A DNA stretch of 64,000 nt from NCBI RefSeq assembly GCF_900101455.1, contig NZ_FMZJ01000001.1, forward strand, positions 1 to 64,000. The letters are read 5' to 3'. The notes under the pieces are model-generated. The model was not told the origin of the DNA and searched no databases. It was given only the letters and a program-made list of their open reading frames with translations. This DNA comes from Sphingomonas sp. YR710 (GTDB lineage: Bacteria > Pseudomonadota > Alphaproteobacteria > Sphingomonadales > Sphingomonadaceae). Shown here piece by piece: positions 51,957 to 62,732 of the stretch. The first letter of the stretch is position 1. Each line of letters starts with the position of its first letter. Position numbers and translations under genes: made by a program.

Positions 51957-53162
51957 CTATCGCCGAAAGCCCGCCAGATATTCCTCGATCCGATCGGGAT
52001 CGAATACCCGCCCGTCGAAAAATCGATCGGCGCCCAGCGTCAGCGTACCGCGATCGGAGCCAACGCCGATCGGGGCGCCGAGCGAGCCTTCCAGCTTCAT
52101 GCTCGCCCCGGGCATCGGCGTTTCGCTGCCCGCGAGTGCGCGACGATAAATGTCGGATCGGAAGACATGCGCCGCACGGGCTTCGGCATCCGCCGACGCC
52201 GCGACGAAGCCCCAGCGGACGAATTGCGAATAGATCCACAGGCCCTGGCTCCGCCACGGGAAGTTAGCCGCATCGCCGTGGAAGAGGAAGAAGTCGGGAA
52301 TCTCGACCGGCTGTTCTTCGCGGCGCAGCCAGATGCGGCCGCTAAGGCCGCGTTCGATCAGGTCGGCGCGCGCAGCGACATAGCCGGGCTGCGCGAGCAA
52401 GGCCGCCAGATCGTGGCGGTTCTCGGGCCGGTCGCACCATTTTGCCGCGCGATCGAGCGCGCGCAGCAGCGGGTCAACGGCTTGCGGGTTCGCTTCCATC
52501 CACGGCTCGCGCATCGCCAGGACCTTTTCGACCCCGCGCTGCCAGATGCTCGCGCCGACGGCCGCGATCTCGCCAAGACCGTCGTCGACGGCGATGCTGT
52601 TCCACGGCTCACCGACGGTGAATCCGTCGACCTCGCCGGCCCGAAGTGCCTCGACCATCAGCGACGGTGGCAGCACGCGCAATGTCAGGTCGCGATCGGG
52701 ATCGACCCCGGCCGAGGCCAGCCAGTATCGCAGCATCAGCGCATGGCTGGAAAATCGATGAACGATGCCCAGGATCGGCTTGCGCCGGTGCAGCCCGATC
52801 GCGCCTGCGAAATCATGCGCGGTCGCTTCCGGATCGTTGACCCGGTTGATCGATACCGGATCGAGCGCGGCGGCGAATTCGGCCGACAATGTCATCGCAT
52901 TGCCGTTGAGGCCGAGCTTGAACGGCGCGGCGATCGGCGCCGGCTGTTGGCTGAGGCCCAGTGTAACGGCGATCGCCAGCGGCGCGAGCAGGTGCGCTGC
53001 CTGCACCTGACCATAAACCAGCCGGTCGCGCGCGGTGGCCCAGGAGGTGCAGCGGACCAGCGACAGATCGATGCCCTCGGCCTCGGCAAAGCCGCGCTCC
53101 TTGGCCGCGACCAGCACCGCCGCGTCGGTTAGTGGCACGAAGGCTATGGAGATCGGGATCAT
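51957..53162 (-). CDS. nasS: Nitrate-sensing NrtA/SsuA-like protein NasS
   Basis: A 401-residue protein of the NrtA/NasS solute-binding type. It starts MIPISIAFVPLTDAAVLVAAKERGFAEAEG with no signal peptide, so it is cytosolic, as a sensor should be. Nitrate-pocket-like segments include LAPLAIAVTLGLS, LRVLPPSLMVEALRAGEVDGFTVGEPW and FRSDIYRRAL. NasS holds the antiterminator NasT inactive when nitrate or nitrite is absent. The start overlaps the nasT stop by four bases, which fixes both as one unit. No nitrate reductase or transporter genes lie in the window, so the regulated operon must be elsewhere. Confidence 0.88.
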   Translation of the reverse strand: MIPISIAFVPLTDAAVLVAAKERGFAEAEGIDLSLVRCTSWATARDRLVYGQVQAAHLLAPLAIAVTLGLSQQPAPIAAPFKLGLNGNAMTLSAEFAAALDPVSINRVNDPEATAHDFAGAIGLHRRKPILGIVHRFSSHALMLRYWLASAGVDPDRDLTLRVLPPSLMVEALRAGEVDGFTVGEPWNSIAVDDGLGEIAAVGASIWQRGVEKVLAMREPWMEANPQAVDPLLRALDRAAKWCDRPENRHDLAALLAQPGYVAARADLIERGLSGRIWLRREEQPVEIPDFFLFHGDAANFPWRSQGLWIYSQFVRWGFVAASADAEARAAHVFRSDIYRRALAGSETPMPGASMKLEGSLGAPIGVGSDRGTLTLGADRFFDGRVFDPDRIEEYLAGFRR

Positions 53163-53740
53163 GTCGCATCTCCCAGCAAATCTGCGGCGGTGATCAGGGC
53201 CTGGGCAATGTCGGCAATCTTGCGCCCTTGATTCATCGCGCTCTTGCGCATCAGGGTATAAGCGTCGGTTTCGGAAAGGTTGCGGCTCTTCATCAGATAG
53301 GCCTTCGCGCGATCGATCAGCTTGCGTTCGACGAGCGCACTCTTCGCTTCGTCGAGTTCGTGGCGGAGTGCGGCAAAGGCGTTGAAGCGGCGGATCGCGA
53401 GATCGAGGATCGGCTTGACCCGTTCCTTGGAGAAGCCATCGACGACATAGGCGCCGACCCCGGCATCGATCGCACCGCCGATCATATCCTCGTCCGAAGC
53501 GTCGACGAACATCGCGATCGGCCGCGCCAATGCGCGGCTGACCGCGAGCATCTCCTCGAATGTGTCGCGGCTGGGCGTGCCCAGATCCATGATCACGATG
53601 TCGGGGCCGAGCGCCTCCAGCCGCGCGACGAAACCGCCGCGCGGCGGCACGACCGTGATGTCGTCGAAGCCTGCCTCGCGCAGGCCTTCTTCCAGCACCA
53701 CCGCCCGCAATCCGCTCTCATCGACAATCGCAATCCGCAC
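53159..53740 (-). CDS. nasT: ANTAR-domain response regulator NasT
   Basis: A 193-residue antiterminator. A receiver-like domain occupies about 1-120 (RIAIVDESGLRAVVLEEGLREAGF, DIVIMDLGTP). It carries the DLGTP site where typical receivers have DxxMP, and IVDES in place of the DD acid pocket, so phosphorylation is doubtful. The C-terminal ANTAR RNA-binding domain (ALVERKLIDRAKAYLMKSRNLSETDAYTLMRKSAMNQGRKIADIAQALITA) is complete. It binds tandem hairpins in nitrate-assimilation leaders when released by NasS. It is encoded immediately before nasS with a four-base overlap. Confidence 0.92.
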   Translation of the reverse strand: MRIAIVDESGLRAVVLEEGLREAGFDDITVVPPRGGFVARLEALGPDIVIMDLGTPSRDTFEEMLAVSRALARPIAMFVDASDEDMIGGAIDAGVGAYVVDGFSKERVKPILDLAIRRFNAFAALRHELDEAKSALVERKLIDRAKAYLMKSRNLSETDAYTLMRKSAMNQGRKIADIAQALITAADLLGDAT

Positions 53741-53817
53741 AGGGGTCCTTCATATTGCAGGGGACCCTCGTTGCCTGTTCGGCAGGATGGAGACAAGTGG
53801 GTTGATGGTCGGCGCTG

Positions 53818-55332
53818 CTATGCAGCAAACATCGCCTTATGCTCCTCGCGCAGGCGCTGCTTCTGCACTTTGGCCATCGTATTGCGGGGCAGTTCATCGA
53901 CGAAGATCACGCGTCGTGGCTGCTTGAAGCGCGCCAGCCGGCCGTCCAGTGCCGCGATGATCGCTTCGCCATCGATGTTGGTCCCCGGCGCACGCACGAC
54001 GACGGCGACGACCGCCTCGCCGAGATCGGGATGCGGCACCCCGATCACCGCGGATTCGGCGACGCCGTCGATCGCATCGATCTCGCTTTCGATTTCGATC
54101 GGATAGATGTTGTAACCGCCCGAGATCACCAGGTCCTTTCCCCGGCCGACGATCGAGACATAGCCATCGGCATCGATGATGCCGAGATCGCCGGTGATGA
54201 AGAAGCCGTCGCTGCGGAATTCCGCAGCGGTCTTTTCGGGCATGCGCCAATAGCCGGTAAAGACGTTCGGCCCCTTCACCTCGATCATGCCAATCGTTCC
54301 GTCGGGGCACGGTGCTCCGCCGTCCGGATCGCAGATCCGCGCCTGTATCCCGGGCAATGGAAAGCCGACCGTCCCTGGTCGGCGTTCGCCGTCATAGGGA
54401 TTGGACGTGTTCATGTTGGTCTCGGTCATGCCATAACGTTCGAGGATCGCATGGCCGGTCATCGCCAAGAACTGGCGGTGGGTTTCGGCAAGTAACGGCG
54501 CGGAGCCAGAGACGAACAGGCGGATATGCGCCGCTGCCTCGCGCGTCAGGCGCGGATCTCCGACCATGCGGGTGTAGAATGTGGGTACGCCCATCATTGT
54601 TGTCGCTTGAGGCAACAGCCGGAAGACGTCATCGGCGTCGAAGCGCGGCAGGAAGATCATTGATGATCCGGCGACCAATGTGGTGTTGATCGCGACGAAC
54701 AGGCCGTGGCTGTGGAAAACCGGCAGCGCATGCAGAAGCACGTCCTGCGCGGTAAAGCGCCAGTAATCGCGCAGCGTTCGTGCATTCGATGCCAGATTTT
54801 CGTGGGTCAGCATCGCGCCTTTCGATCGGCCGGTCGTCCCCGATGTGTAGAGAATGGCGGCGAGATCATCGGGCCCACGCGCGACATCGGTGAAATCCGG
54901 CGCCAGGCCGCCCGCGCGGGCGGAAAGTGTGCCCAGGCCGTCGCTGTCGAGCGTCATCGGCGCGGGCAGGCCGAGCTTGTCCGCCAGTGCCTTCACGCCG
55001 GCTTCCCTTTCGGGGCCGCAGACGATCATCGCCGGTTCGGCATCGCCGAGGAAATATTCAAGCTCGGTCAGCGTATAGGCCGTGTTGAGCGGCAGGAGTG
55101 CGGCGCCGGCGCGAACGCAGGCGAGGTATAGCAGGATCATCTCCACGCTTTTTTCGACCTGCACGGCCACGCGATCGCCCGGCGCGACGCCCTGCGCGAT
55201 CAGGAGATTCGCGATTCGCCCGCTCTGATCGGCGGCGTCGGCATAGGAAATGATCCGCTCGCCTGCCGTGATGAAGGGCGTCGCCGCGCGTTCGCGTAAA
55301 GCGGGAAAATGGCGCATCAGATGATTGGTCAT
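53818..55332 (-). CDS. matB: Malonyl-CoA synthetase (MatB type)
   Basis: A 504-residue AMP-forming acyl-CoA synthetase. P-loop A3 is ILYTSGTTGRSKGAMLTHENL; A5 is ERYGMTETNMNTSNPYDGERRPGTVGFPLPG, a block characteristic of malonyl-CoA synthetases; A7 is FFITGDLGIIDADGY; A8 is GRGKDLVISGGYNIYPIEIE; and the A10 lysine is in RNTMAKVQKQRL. The product is malonyl-CoA from malonate, ATP and CoA. MatA (decarboxylase) and MatC (transporter) are not adjacent, although the neighbouring TSUP gene could move a small organic acid or a sulfur compound. It is co-directional with that transporter, with about 55 bases between. Confidence 0.87.
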   Translation of the reverse strand: MTNHLMRHFPALRERAATPFITAGERIISYADAADQSGRIANLLIAQGVAPGDRVAVQVEKSVEMILLYLACVRAGAALLPLNTAYTLTELEYFLGDAEPAMIVCGPEREAGVKALADKLGLPAPMTLDSDGLGTLSARAGGLAPDFTDVARGPDDLAAILYTSGTTGRSKGAMLTHENLASNARTLRDYWRFTAQDVLLHALPVFHSHGLFVAINTTLVAGSSMIFLPRFDADDVFRLLPQATTMMGVPTFYTRMVGDPRLTREAAAHIRLFVSGSAPLLAETHRQFLAMTGHAILERYGMTETNMNTSNPYDGERRPGTVGFPLPGIQARICDPDGGAPCPDGTIGMIEVKGPNVFTGYWRMPEKTAAEFRSDGFFITGDLGIIDADGYVSIVGRGKDLVISGGYNIYPIEIESEIDAIDGVAESAVIGVPHPDLGEAVVAVVVRAPGTNIDGEAIIAALDGRLARFKQPRRVIFVDELPRNTMAKVQKQRLREEHKAMFAA

Positions 55333-55387
55333 ATCAATGCTCGGTGATGGTGACAGGGTGATCGGGTCGGCAGCGGTTCCGGATCGC

Positions 55388-56173
55388 TTATACCAGAAGG
55401 AGCTTGGCGCCGGCGATCGCCAGAATGATGGCCAGTGCAGTGCGCACCGTTCTTTCCGAAAGGATGCCCGTCAGCCGCGATCCGATGATGATACCGGGGA
55501 TCGATCCGACGAGCAAAGATCCCAACAGCTTCACGTCGACGCTGCCGACGATAAGATAGCCGATCCCGCCGACCAGGGTCAGCGGTACGGCGTGCATGAT
55601 ATCGGTGCCGACAAGGCGCTTGGCAGTCAGCCGGAGCGGGTACAGCATCACGAGCAGGGTGGCGCCGAGCGCGCCCGCGCCGACCGAGGTGAGCGTTACC
55701 AATGTTCCCAGCGTCGCACCGGCCAGCACGGTCAGGGCGGGTTGCCACCGGATGAAGCGGCGCGCGCGCGCATCATCGTCGGTGCGGACCATCAGTTTGA
55801 CGAGCTGGTTGCGAAATAGCGTCGCCGCGGACGTGATGATCAGCATCGTGCCGAGTGCGTCGACGATGATACCGCCTTTCACCTGATGGGCGCCGCGTTC
55901 GAACAGGAAATAAAGCGTGGCGATCGCAGCTGGAATGCTGCCGACCATCAGCCAGCGCACGATGGCCAGATCGGCGCCCTTCTGCTTGTGGTGGACGATG
56001 CTGCCCGCCGTTTTCGTGATTGCGGCAAAAAACAGATCTGTGCCGACGGCCGTTGCCGGTGCCACACCGAAGAGCAGGATGAGGATCGGGGACATCAGCG
56101 ATCCGCCGCCGACACCCGTGACTCCCACTACGGTGCCTACGAGCAGTCCCGCCAGGGCATTGAGCCAGTCCAT
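55388..56173 (-). CDS. TSUP (TauE/SafE) family anion transporter
   Basis: A 261-residue polytopic membrane protein with about eight helices. The N-terminal LAGLLVGTVVGVTGVGGGSLMSPILILLFGV and the repeat in the second half (AGATLGTLVTLTSVGAGALGATLL) are the GxGGG/SxGAG signatures of the TauE/SafE family. Members export or import sulfite, sulfoacetate and small carboxylates. The substrate is not readable. It precedes the malonyl-CoA synthetase gene on the same strand, so transport of an organic acid for that enzyme is possible but unproven. Confidence 0.87.
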   Translation of the reverse strand: MDWLNALAGLLVGTVVGVTGVGGGSLMSPILILLFGVAPATAVGTDLFFAAITKTAGSIVHHKQKGADLAIVRWLMVGSIPAAIATLYFLFERGAHQVKGGIIVDALGTMLIITSAATLFRNQLVKLMVRTDDDARARRFIRWQPALTVLAGATLGTLVTLTSVGAGALGATLLVMLYPLRLTAKRLVGTDIMHAVPLTLVGGIGYLIVGSVDVKLLGSLLVGSIPGIIIGSRLTGILSERTVRTALAIILAIAGAKLLLV

Positions 56174-56277
56174 CCCATCCCCTTGTCGATCAGTCGTCCC
56201 CGGGCCCTTTAGCGGGCAGACGCCGCAAGTGTTGAAAAAAATGCAGCCCTTGTCGATTTCGGTGGGACGATGGCAGG

Positions 56278-59200
56278 CTAGATCTCCAATATTATCAGCA
56301 AATCCTTCGCGTCGATGGTCTGGCCGATGCTCACGGCAAGCTCGGCGATGCGGCCGGCGCGTGGCGCGAGGATTGATGTTTCCATCTTCATCGCCTCCAG
56401 AGTCAGCAGCAGATCGCCCTCCTTGACCTGCTGGCCTGCCGTGACCGGCAAAGTGGCAACGATACCGGGCATCGGGGCGGCGATATGGCTGTCATTGCCG
56501 GGATCGGCGATCCGCCGCACCGCCCGGCCGACAGCGGCGCGGCGATCGGCGATCGTCACGATACGCGGCTGCCCGTTCAGTTCGAAAAATAGCCGGACAC
56601 TGCCATCCTCCTCGACATCGCCTATCGCCTGCAGGCTGACGACCAGCGCCTTGCCCCGATCGATTTCGACACTGATCTCATCGCCGGGTGCCATGCCGTA
56701 AAAATATGTGGGCGTAGGCAGTGCACCGACCGGCCCATATTGCCGGCGCGCCTCGGCAAAGGCGGTGAACACCTTCGGATACATCAGATAGCTTGCGAAT
56801 TCGCTCTCGCTGAGCGGCCGCCCGCATTGCGCCTCGGCTGCCGCGCGGGTGGCGGCCAGGTCGGTCGGCGGGAGCAGGCTGGCGGGGCGCGCCGTGATCG
56901 GTTGTTCATCGCCGAGCACCCGTTTCTGGATCGCCTTGGGCCATCCGCCCGGCGGCTGCCCCAGATCGCCGCGCAGCATTTCGACGACCGACGCGGGGAA
57001 GGCGACATCGCGTTCCGGGTTCGTCAGATCTTCGGGCTTCAGATCCTGCGCGACCATCATCAGTGCCATATCGCCGACGACTTTCGACGATGGCGTGACC
57101 TTGACGATATCGCCGAACAGCAGATTGGCCTGGGCATAAGCCGCAGCGACCTCGTGCCAGCGATTTTCGAGGCCGAGCCCGCGTGCCTGCTCGCGCAGAT
57201 TGGTGAACTGGCCGCCCGGCATTTCGTGGAGATAGACTTCGGACGCGCCCGATTTCAGATCGCTTTCGAACGCGACATATTGGCCGCGCACGCCTTCCCA
57301 ATAGAAGCTGAGTGCGCGGATCGTCTTACCGTCGAGGCCGCTGTCACGATCTGTGTGGCGCAGGGCCTCGACGATCGAGCCGAGGCAAGGCTGCGACGTC
57401 GTGCCCGACATCGAATCGATCGCTGCATCGACCGCGTCGACCCCGGCGTCGATCGCCGCCAGCACCGTCGCGGCCGCCGCGCCCGATGTGTCGTGCGTGT
57501 GCAGATGGATCGGCAGGTCGGTCGCATCGCGCAGCGCCGCGATCAGCGCGCGCGCCGCCGGCGGCTTGAGCAGGCCTGCCATGTCCTTGATCGCCAATAT
57601 GTGGCAGCCGGCCGCTTCGAGCTGCTTCGCGAGATCGACATAATAAGCCAGGCTATACTTGGCCCGCGCCGGATCGAGGATGTCGCCGGTGTAGCAAAGC
57701 GCGCCCTCGGCGATCTTCCCGCTTTCCACCACCGCGTCGATCGCCACCCGCATATTCTCGACCCAGTTGAGGCAATCGAAGATGCGGAAGATGTCGATGC
57801 CTTTTGCGGCCTCGCCGATGAACTGCTGGACGACATTGTCGGGATAGTTGGTGTAGCCGACGCCGTTCGCCCCGCGCAGCAGCATCTGCGTCATAAGGTT
57901 GGGTGCGCGCGTACGGATCGCCTCGAGCCGCTCCCACGGATCCTCCTGCAGGAAGCGCATCGATACGTCGAAGGTCGCCCCGCCCCAGCATTCGAGGCTG
58001 AACAGCTGCGGCAGCCCGCGCGCATAAGCTTCGGCGACGGCGATCATATCGGCCGATCGCATCCGGGTTGCGAGCAGCGACTGGTGTGCATCGCGCATTG
58101 TCGTGTCGGTGATCAGTGCCTGGGTCTGCGCCCGCATCCAGCGTGCGACGCCTGCGGGCCCTTCTTTATCGAGCAACTGGCGCGATCCCGGCTGGATGTC
58201 GGCCGTGATCACAGGCGCCTTCGGCACGCGCGCCGATGCCGCCGGGCGCGGCCTGCCCGAAACGTCGGGATGGCCGTTGACAGTCACGTCGGCGATATAG
58301 CGCAGCAGCCGGGTCGCGCGATCCTGGCGCTTCGCAGGCGCCAGCAGCGAGGGCGTGTCGTCGATGAACTTGGTCGTATAGCGATTGGCGACGAAATCGG
58401 GATGCGTCAGCACATTCTCGACGAAGTTGAGGTTGGTCGCCACGCCCCGGATCCGGTACTCGCGCAGCGCGCGCACCATCCGCGCCACTACTTCGGGCGC
58501 GTTCGGCGCCCAGGCGGTGACCTTTTCCAGCAGCGGATCATAATGCCGGGTAACGATCGCCCCCGCATAGGCTGTGCCGCCATCGACGCGGATGCCGTAG
58601 CCGAACGCACCGCGATAGGCGGTGATGCGGCCATAATCGGGGATGAAGCTGTTTTCGGGATCTTCGGTGGTGATCCGGCATTGCAGCGCGTGGCCGTTGA
58701 GCGCGATCTGCGCCTGCGGCGGCACACCGGTCTCCTCGATAACGCCGAGATGGCCGCCCTCGGCGATCCTGATCTGCGCTTTCACGATGTCGATCCCGGT
58801 CACCATTTCGGTGACGGTATGTTCGACCTGGACGCGCGGATTGACCTCGATGAAATAATAAGAGCCGCTGCTCTCATCCATCAGGAACTCGACCGTGCCC
58901 GCGCCATAATAGCCGGTGACATGGCCGATCCGGATCGCCGACTCGCACAAGGCTGTCCGCGTCGCTTCATCGAGATAGGGCGCCGGCGCGCGTTCGATCA
59001 CCTTTTGGTTGCGCCGCTGGATCGAACAGTCGCGCTCGAACAGATGGAACAGATTGCCGTAGATGTCGCCCAGCAGCTGTACCTCGACATGGCGCGCGCG
59101 GCGGATCAGTTTTTCGAGATAGACCTCGTCGCGCCCGAACGCCGCCTTCGCCTCGCGCTTGCCCGATCGCACCGCTTCCAGCAGCCCGGCTTCGCCCTCG

Positions 59201-59727
59201 ATCGGCCGCATGCCGCGCCCGCCGCCGCCCCAGCTCGCCTTGAGCATCAGCGGATAGCCGATGTCCGCCGCAATCTTCACGATCTCGCCCTCGTCGTCGG
59301 GCAGGGGCTCGCTCGCCGGGATCACCGGCACCTTGGCCGCGACAGCAATGTGCCGCGCCGAAACCTTGTCGCCCAGCCGCCGCATCGTATCGGGGGACGG
59401 GCCGATGAAGATGATCCCGGCATCGGCGCAGGCCTGCGCGAAATCGGGGTTTTCGGAGAGGAATCCGTAGCCCGGATGGATCGCGTCGACTTTGGCCTTC
59501 ACCGCGATATCGATGATCCGCTGCCCATCGAGATAAGCGGCGATCGGGCCGATGCCGTCACCCAGATGATATGCCTCATCCGCCTTGAACCGATGCAGCG
59601 AAAGCTTGTCTTCTTCCGCATAGATGGCGACGGTGGTGATGCCGAGTTCGGTCGCCGCACGGAACACGCGGATCGCGATCTCCGATCGGTTGGCGACGAG
59701 CAGGCGCTTTATCTGTCGAGCGGCCAA
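56278..59727 (-). CDS. pyc: Pyruvate carboxylase
   Basis: A 1149-residue single-chain biotin enzyme making oxaloacetate from pyruvate and bicarbonate. The biotin carboxylase domain (1 to about 460) has KRLLVANRSEIAIRVFRA, the ATP-grasp loop SWGGGGRGMR, and EVNPRVQVEHTVTEM. The carboxyltransferase TIM barrel (about 530-830) has DTTMRDAHQSLLATRMR and HTHDTSGAAAATVL. The C-terminal biotinyl domain carries the attachment Lys in LEAMKMETS. The length is full. TTG 59727 has GGGGGAG eight bases upstream; an in-frame GTG 18 bases earlier overlaps that site. It is a stand-alone anaplerotic gene, divergent from the PLP decarboxylase. Confidence 0.96.
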   Translation of the reverse strand: MAARQIKRLLVANRSEIAIRVFRAATELGITTVAIYAEEDKLSLHRFKADEAYHLGDGIGPIAAYLDGQRIIDIAVKAKVDAIHPGYGFLSENPDFAQACADAGIIFIGPSPDTMRRLGDKVSARHIAVAAKVPVIPASEPLPDDEGEIVKIAADIGYPLMLKASWGGGGRGMRPIEGEAGLLEAVRSGKREAKAAFGRDEVYLEKLIRRARHVEVQLLGDIYGNLFHLFERDCSIQRRNQKVIERAPAPYLDEATRTALCESAIRIGHVTGYYGAGTVEFLMDESSGSYYFIEVNPRVQVEHTVTEMVTGIDIVKAQIRIAEGGHLGVIEETGVPPQAQIALNGHALQCRITTEDPENSFIPDYGRITAYRGAFGYGIRVDGGTAYAGAIVTRHYDPLLEKVTAWAPNAPEVVARMVRALREYRIRGVATNLNFVENVLTHPDFVANRYTTKFIDDTPSLLAPAKRQDRATRLLRYIADVTVNGHPDVSGRPRPAASARVPKAPVITADIQPGSRQLLDKEGPAGVARWMRAQTQALITDTTMRDAHQSLLATRMRSADMIAVAEAYARGLPQLFSLECWGGATFDVSMRFLQEDPWERLEAIRTRAPNLMTQMLLRGANGVGYTNYPDNVVQQFIGEAAKGIDIFRIFDCLNWVENMRVAIDAVVESGKIAEGALCYTGDILDPARAKYSLAYYVDLAKQLEAAGCHILAIKDMAGLLKPPAARALIAALRDATDLPIHLHTHDTSGAAAATVLAAIDAGVDAVDAAIDSMSGTTSQPCLGSIVEALRHTDRDSGLDGKTIRALSFYWEGVRGQYVAFESDLKSGASEVYLHEMPGGQFTNLREQARGLGLENRWHEVAAAYAQANLLFGDIVKVTPSSKVVGDMALMMVAQDLKPEDLTNPERDVAFPASVVEMLRGDLGQPPGGWPKAIQKRVLGDEQPITARPASLLPPTDLAATRAAAEAQCGRPLSESEFASYLMYPKVFTAFAEARRQYGPVGALPTPTYFYGMAPGDEISVEIDRGKALVVSLQAIGDVEEDGSVRLFFELNGQPRIVTIADRRAAVGRAVRRIADPGNDSHIAAPMPGIVATLPVTAGQQVKEGDLLLTLEAMKMETSILAPRAGRIAELAVSIGQTIDAKDLLIILEI

Positions 59728-59891
59728 GATTCGATCTCCCCCCACGGGATGTATGTATCGAGTATGCCTGCTTTGTGGTGACAGTCTAACGAAATCGCGG
59801 GATGTAGAGTGATCGGAGATCGGGCTCAGCGCAAGATTCGAGGTGTTCGGCGCACATCCGATGCTACGGTCGGGCGCAAAGGGGATAGCCT

Positions 59892-61316
59892 ATGATCCAA
59901 GATGATCCGGCCAACACAAGCAACGCGCGGGGCGCCTTCGCTGCCGCCGCGCGTCATGCCGCCGCCTATCGTCGCGATGTCGCCGCGGCCGATCGCACCC
60001 CCACCGCATCCTACGCCGAGATGCTCGCCGCCTTCGCCGGGCCGGTACCGGAGACCGGTAGCGACGGCGCGCAGATCATCGAGGACTTGGTGGCACGTGC
60101 TACCCCCGGGATCCGTGCGAGCACGGGGCCGCGTTTCTTCGGCTGGGTGATCGGGAATTCGCATCCGACCGGGGTTGCCGCTGACTGGCTGACCGCGGCG
60201 TGGGGGCAGAATGCCGGGAATCTGATCGCCGCACCCGCCGCATCGGCGGTCGAGGCGGTGGCGGCGGAGTGGCTGCTCGATCTGCTCGGCTTGCCGGCGG
60301 CCGCGTCGGTGGGGTTCGTGACCGGCGCGACGGTGGCCAATACCGTCTGTCTGGCGGCGGCGCGTAGCGAGGTGCTGCGGCGGGTGGGCTGGGATGTCGA
60401 GGCGGACGGGCTGTTCGGGGCGCCGCCGATCACCGTGCTGATCGGCGAGGATGCGCATGCCACGGTCTTTTCCGGCCTCAAATATCTGGGTCTCGGTGCG
60501 CGCCGGGTCGTCACCGTCGCCAGCGATGCCAGCGGGCGGATGCGCGCCGATGCCTTCGAGGCGGCGATCCAGGCCACATCCGGGCCGGTCATCGCAATCG
60601 CGCAGGCGGGGCAGATCAACACCGGCGCCTGCGATCCCTTTGCCGAGATCGCACCGATCGCGCGCGCGGCCGGGGCGTGGCTGCATGTCGATGGCGCGTT
60701 CGGGCTGTGGGCGCAGGCGAGCCGCCGCTACACGGATCGGACGATCGGCATCGAGCTTGCCGATAGCTGGGGCACCGATGGCCATAAATGGCTACAGACG
60801 CCTTATGATTGCGGCTATGCGATCGTCCGCGACGCCGAGGCGCATCGCCGCGCGATGACGATCGCCGCAAGCTATTTGCCGCCGCCCGAAGGCGCCGAAC
60901 GCGATCCGTCGGCTTATGTGCTCGAGCTTTCACGGCGGGCGCGGGGATTTGCGACCTGGGCGATGATCCGGCAATTCGGCCGCGAAGGGATCGCCGCGAT
61001 GATCGACCGGCATTGCGATATCGCCCGCCATATGGGGGAGACGCTGGCGCAGCATCCGGGAATTAGCCTGGTGGCGCCTGTCGACCTCAACCAGTTCATG
61101 CTGCGTTTCGGCGAGGGGGAGGCAGGCGATGCGCAGACCCTTGCCACCGTGCGCCGGATCCAGGAGGAGGCGATCGCCTTCATCGGATCCGCTTCATGGC
61201 GGGGGCGCTGGGTGATGCGCGTATCGGTGACGTCGGCGGCAACCACGATGGAGCATGCCGAAACCACGATCGCCGCGATATTGCAGGCGTGGAAAGCGGT
61301 CGTCGCCGGAACCTGA
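59892..61316 (+). CDS. PLP-dependent group II decarboxylase
   Basis: A 474-residue fold-type-I PLP enzyme related to aromatic-amino-acid and glutamate decarboxylases. Motifs: PRFFGWVIGNSHPTGVAADWLTAAWGQNAG, GFVTGATVANTVCLAAAR, WLHVDGAFGLWAQAS, and the PLP lysine in DSWGTDGHKWLQTPYDCGY. The C-terminal RVSVTSAATTMEHAE completes the fold. The substrate is not deducible; this branch is often annotated simply as a pyridoxal-dependent decarboxylase. ATG 59892 sits behind GGGGATAGCCT. It converges on the mreB-like gene with a gap of under 30 bases. Confidence 0.86.
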   Translation: MIQDDPANTSNARGAFAAAARHAAAYRRDVAAADRTPTASYAEMLAAFAGPVPETGSDGAQIIEDLVARATPGIRASTGPRFFGWVIGNSHPTGVAADWLTAAWGQNAGNLIAAPAASAVEAVAAEWLLDLLGLPAAASVGFVTGATVANTVCLAAARSEVLRRVGWDVEADGLFGAPPITVLIGEDAHATVFSGLKYLGLGARRVVTVASDASGRMRADAFEAAIQATSGPVIAIAQAGQINTGACDPFAEIAPIARAAGAWLHVDGAFGLWAQASRRYTDRTIGIELADSWGTDGHKWLQTPYDCGYAIVRDAEAHRRAMTIAASYLPPPEGAERDPSAYVLELSRRARGFATWAMIRQFGREGIAAMIDRHCDIARHMGETLAQHPGISLVAPVDLNQFMLRFGEGEAGDAQTLATVRRIQEEAIAFIGSASWRGRWVMRVSVTSAATTMEHAETTIAAILQAWKAVVAGT

Positions 61317-61343
61317 AGGCAAGCCGGCGGGGCTTCTGGCCAA

Positions 61344-62732
<1,389 letters not shown>

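Noticed and set aside
56740-59781. A 1013-codon frame antisense to pyruvate carboxylase
   Set aside because: It is a shadow produced by GC-biased codon use; pyruvate carboxylase motifs are complete on the minus strand.
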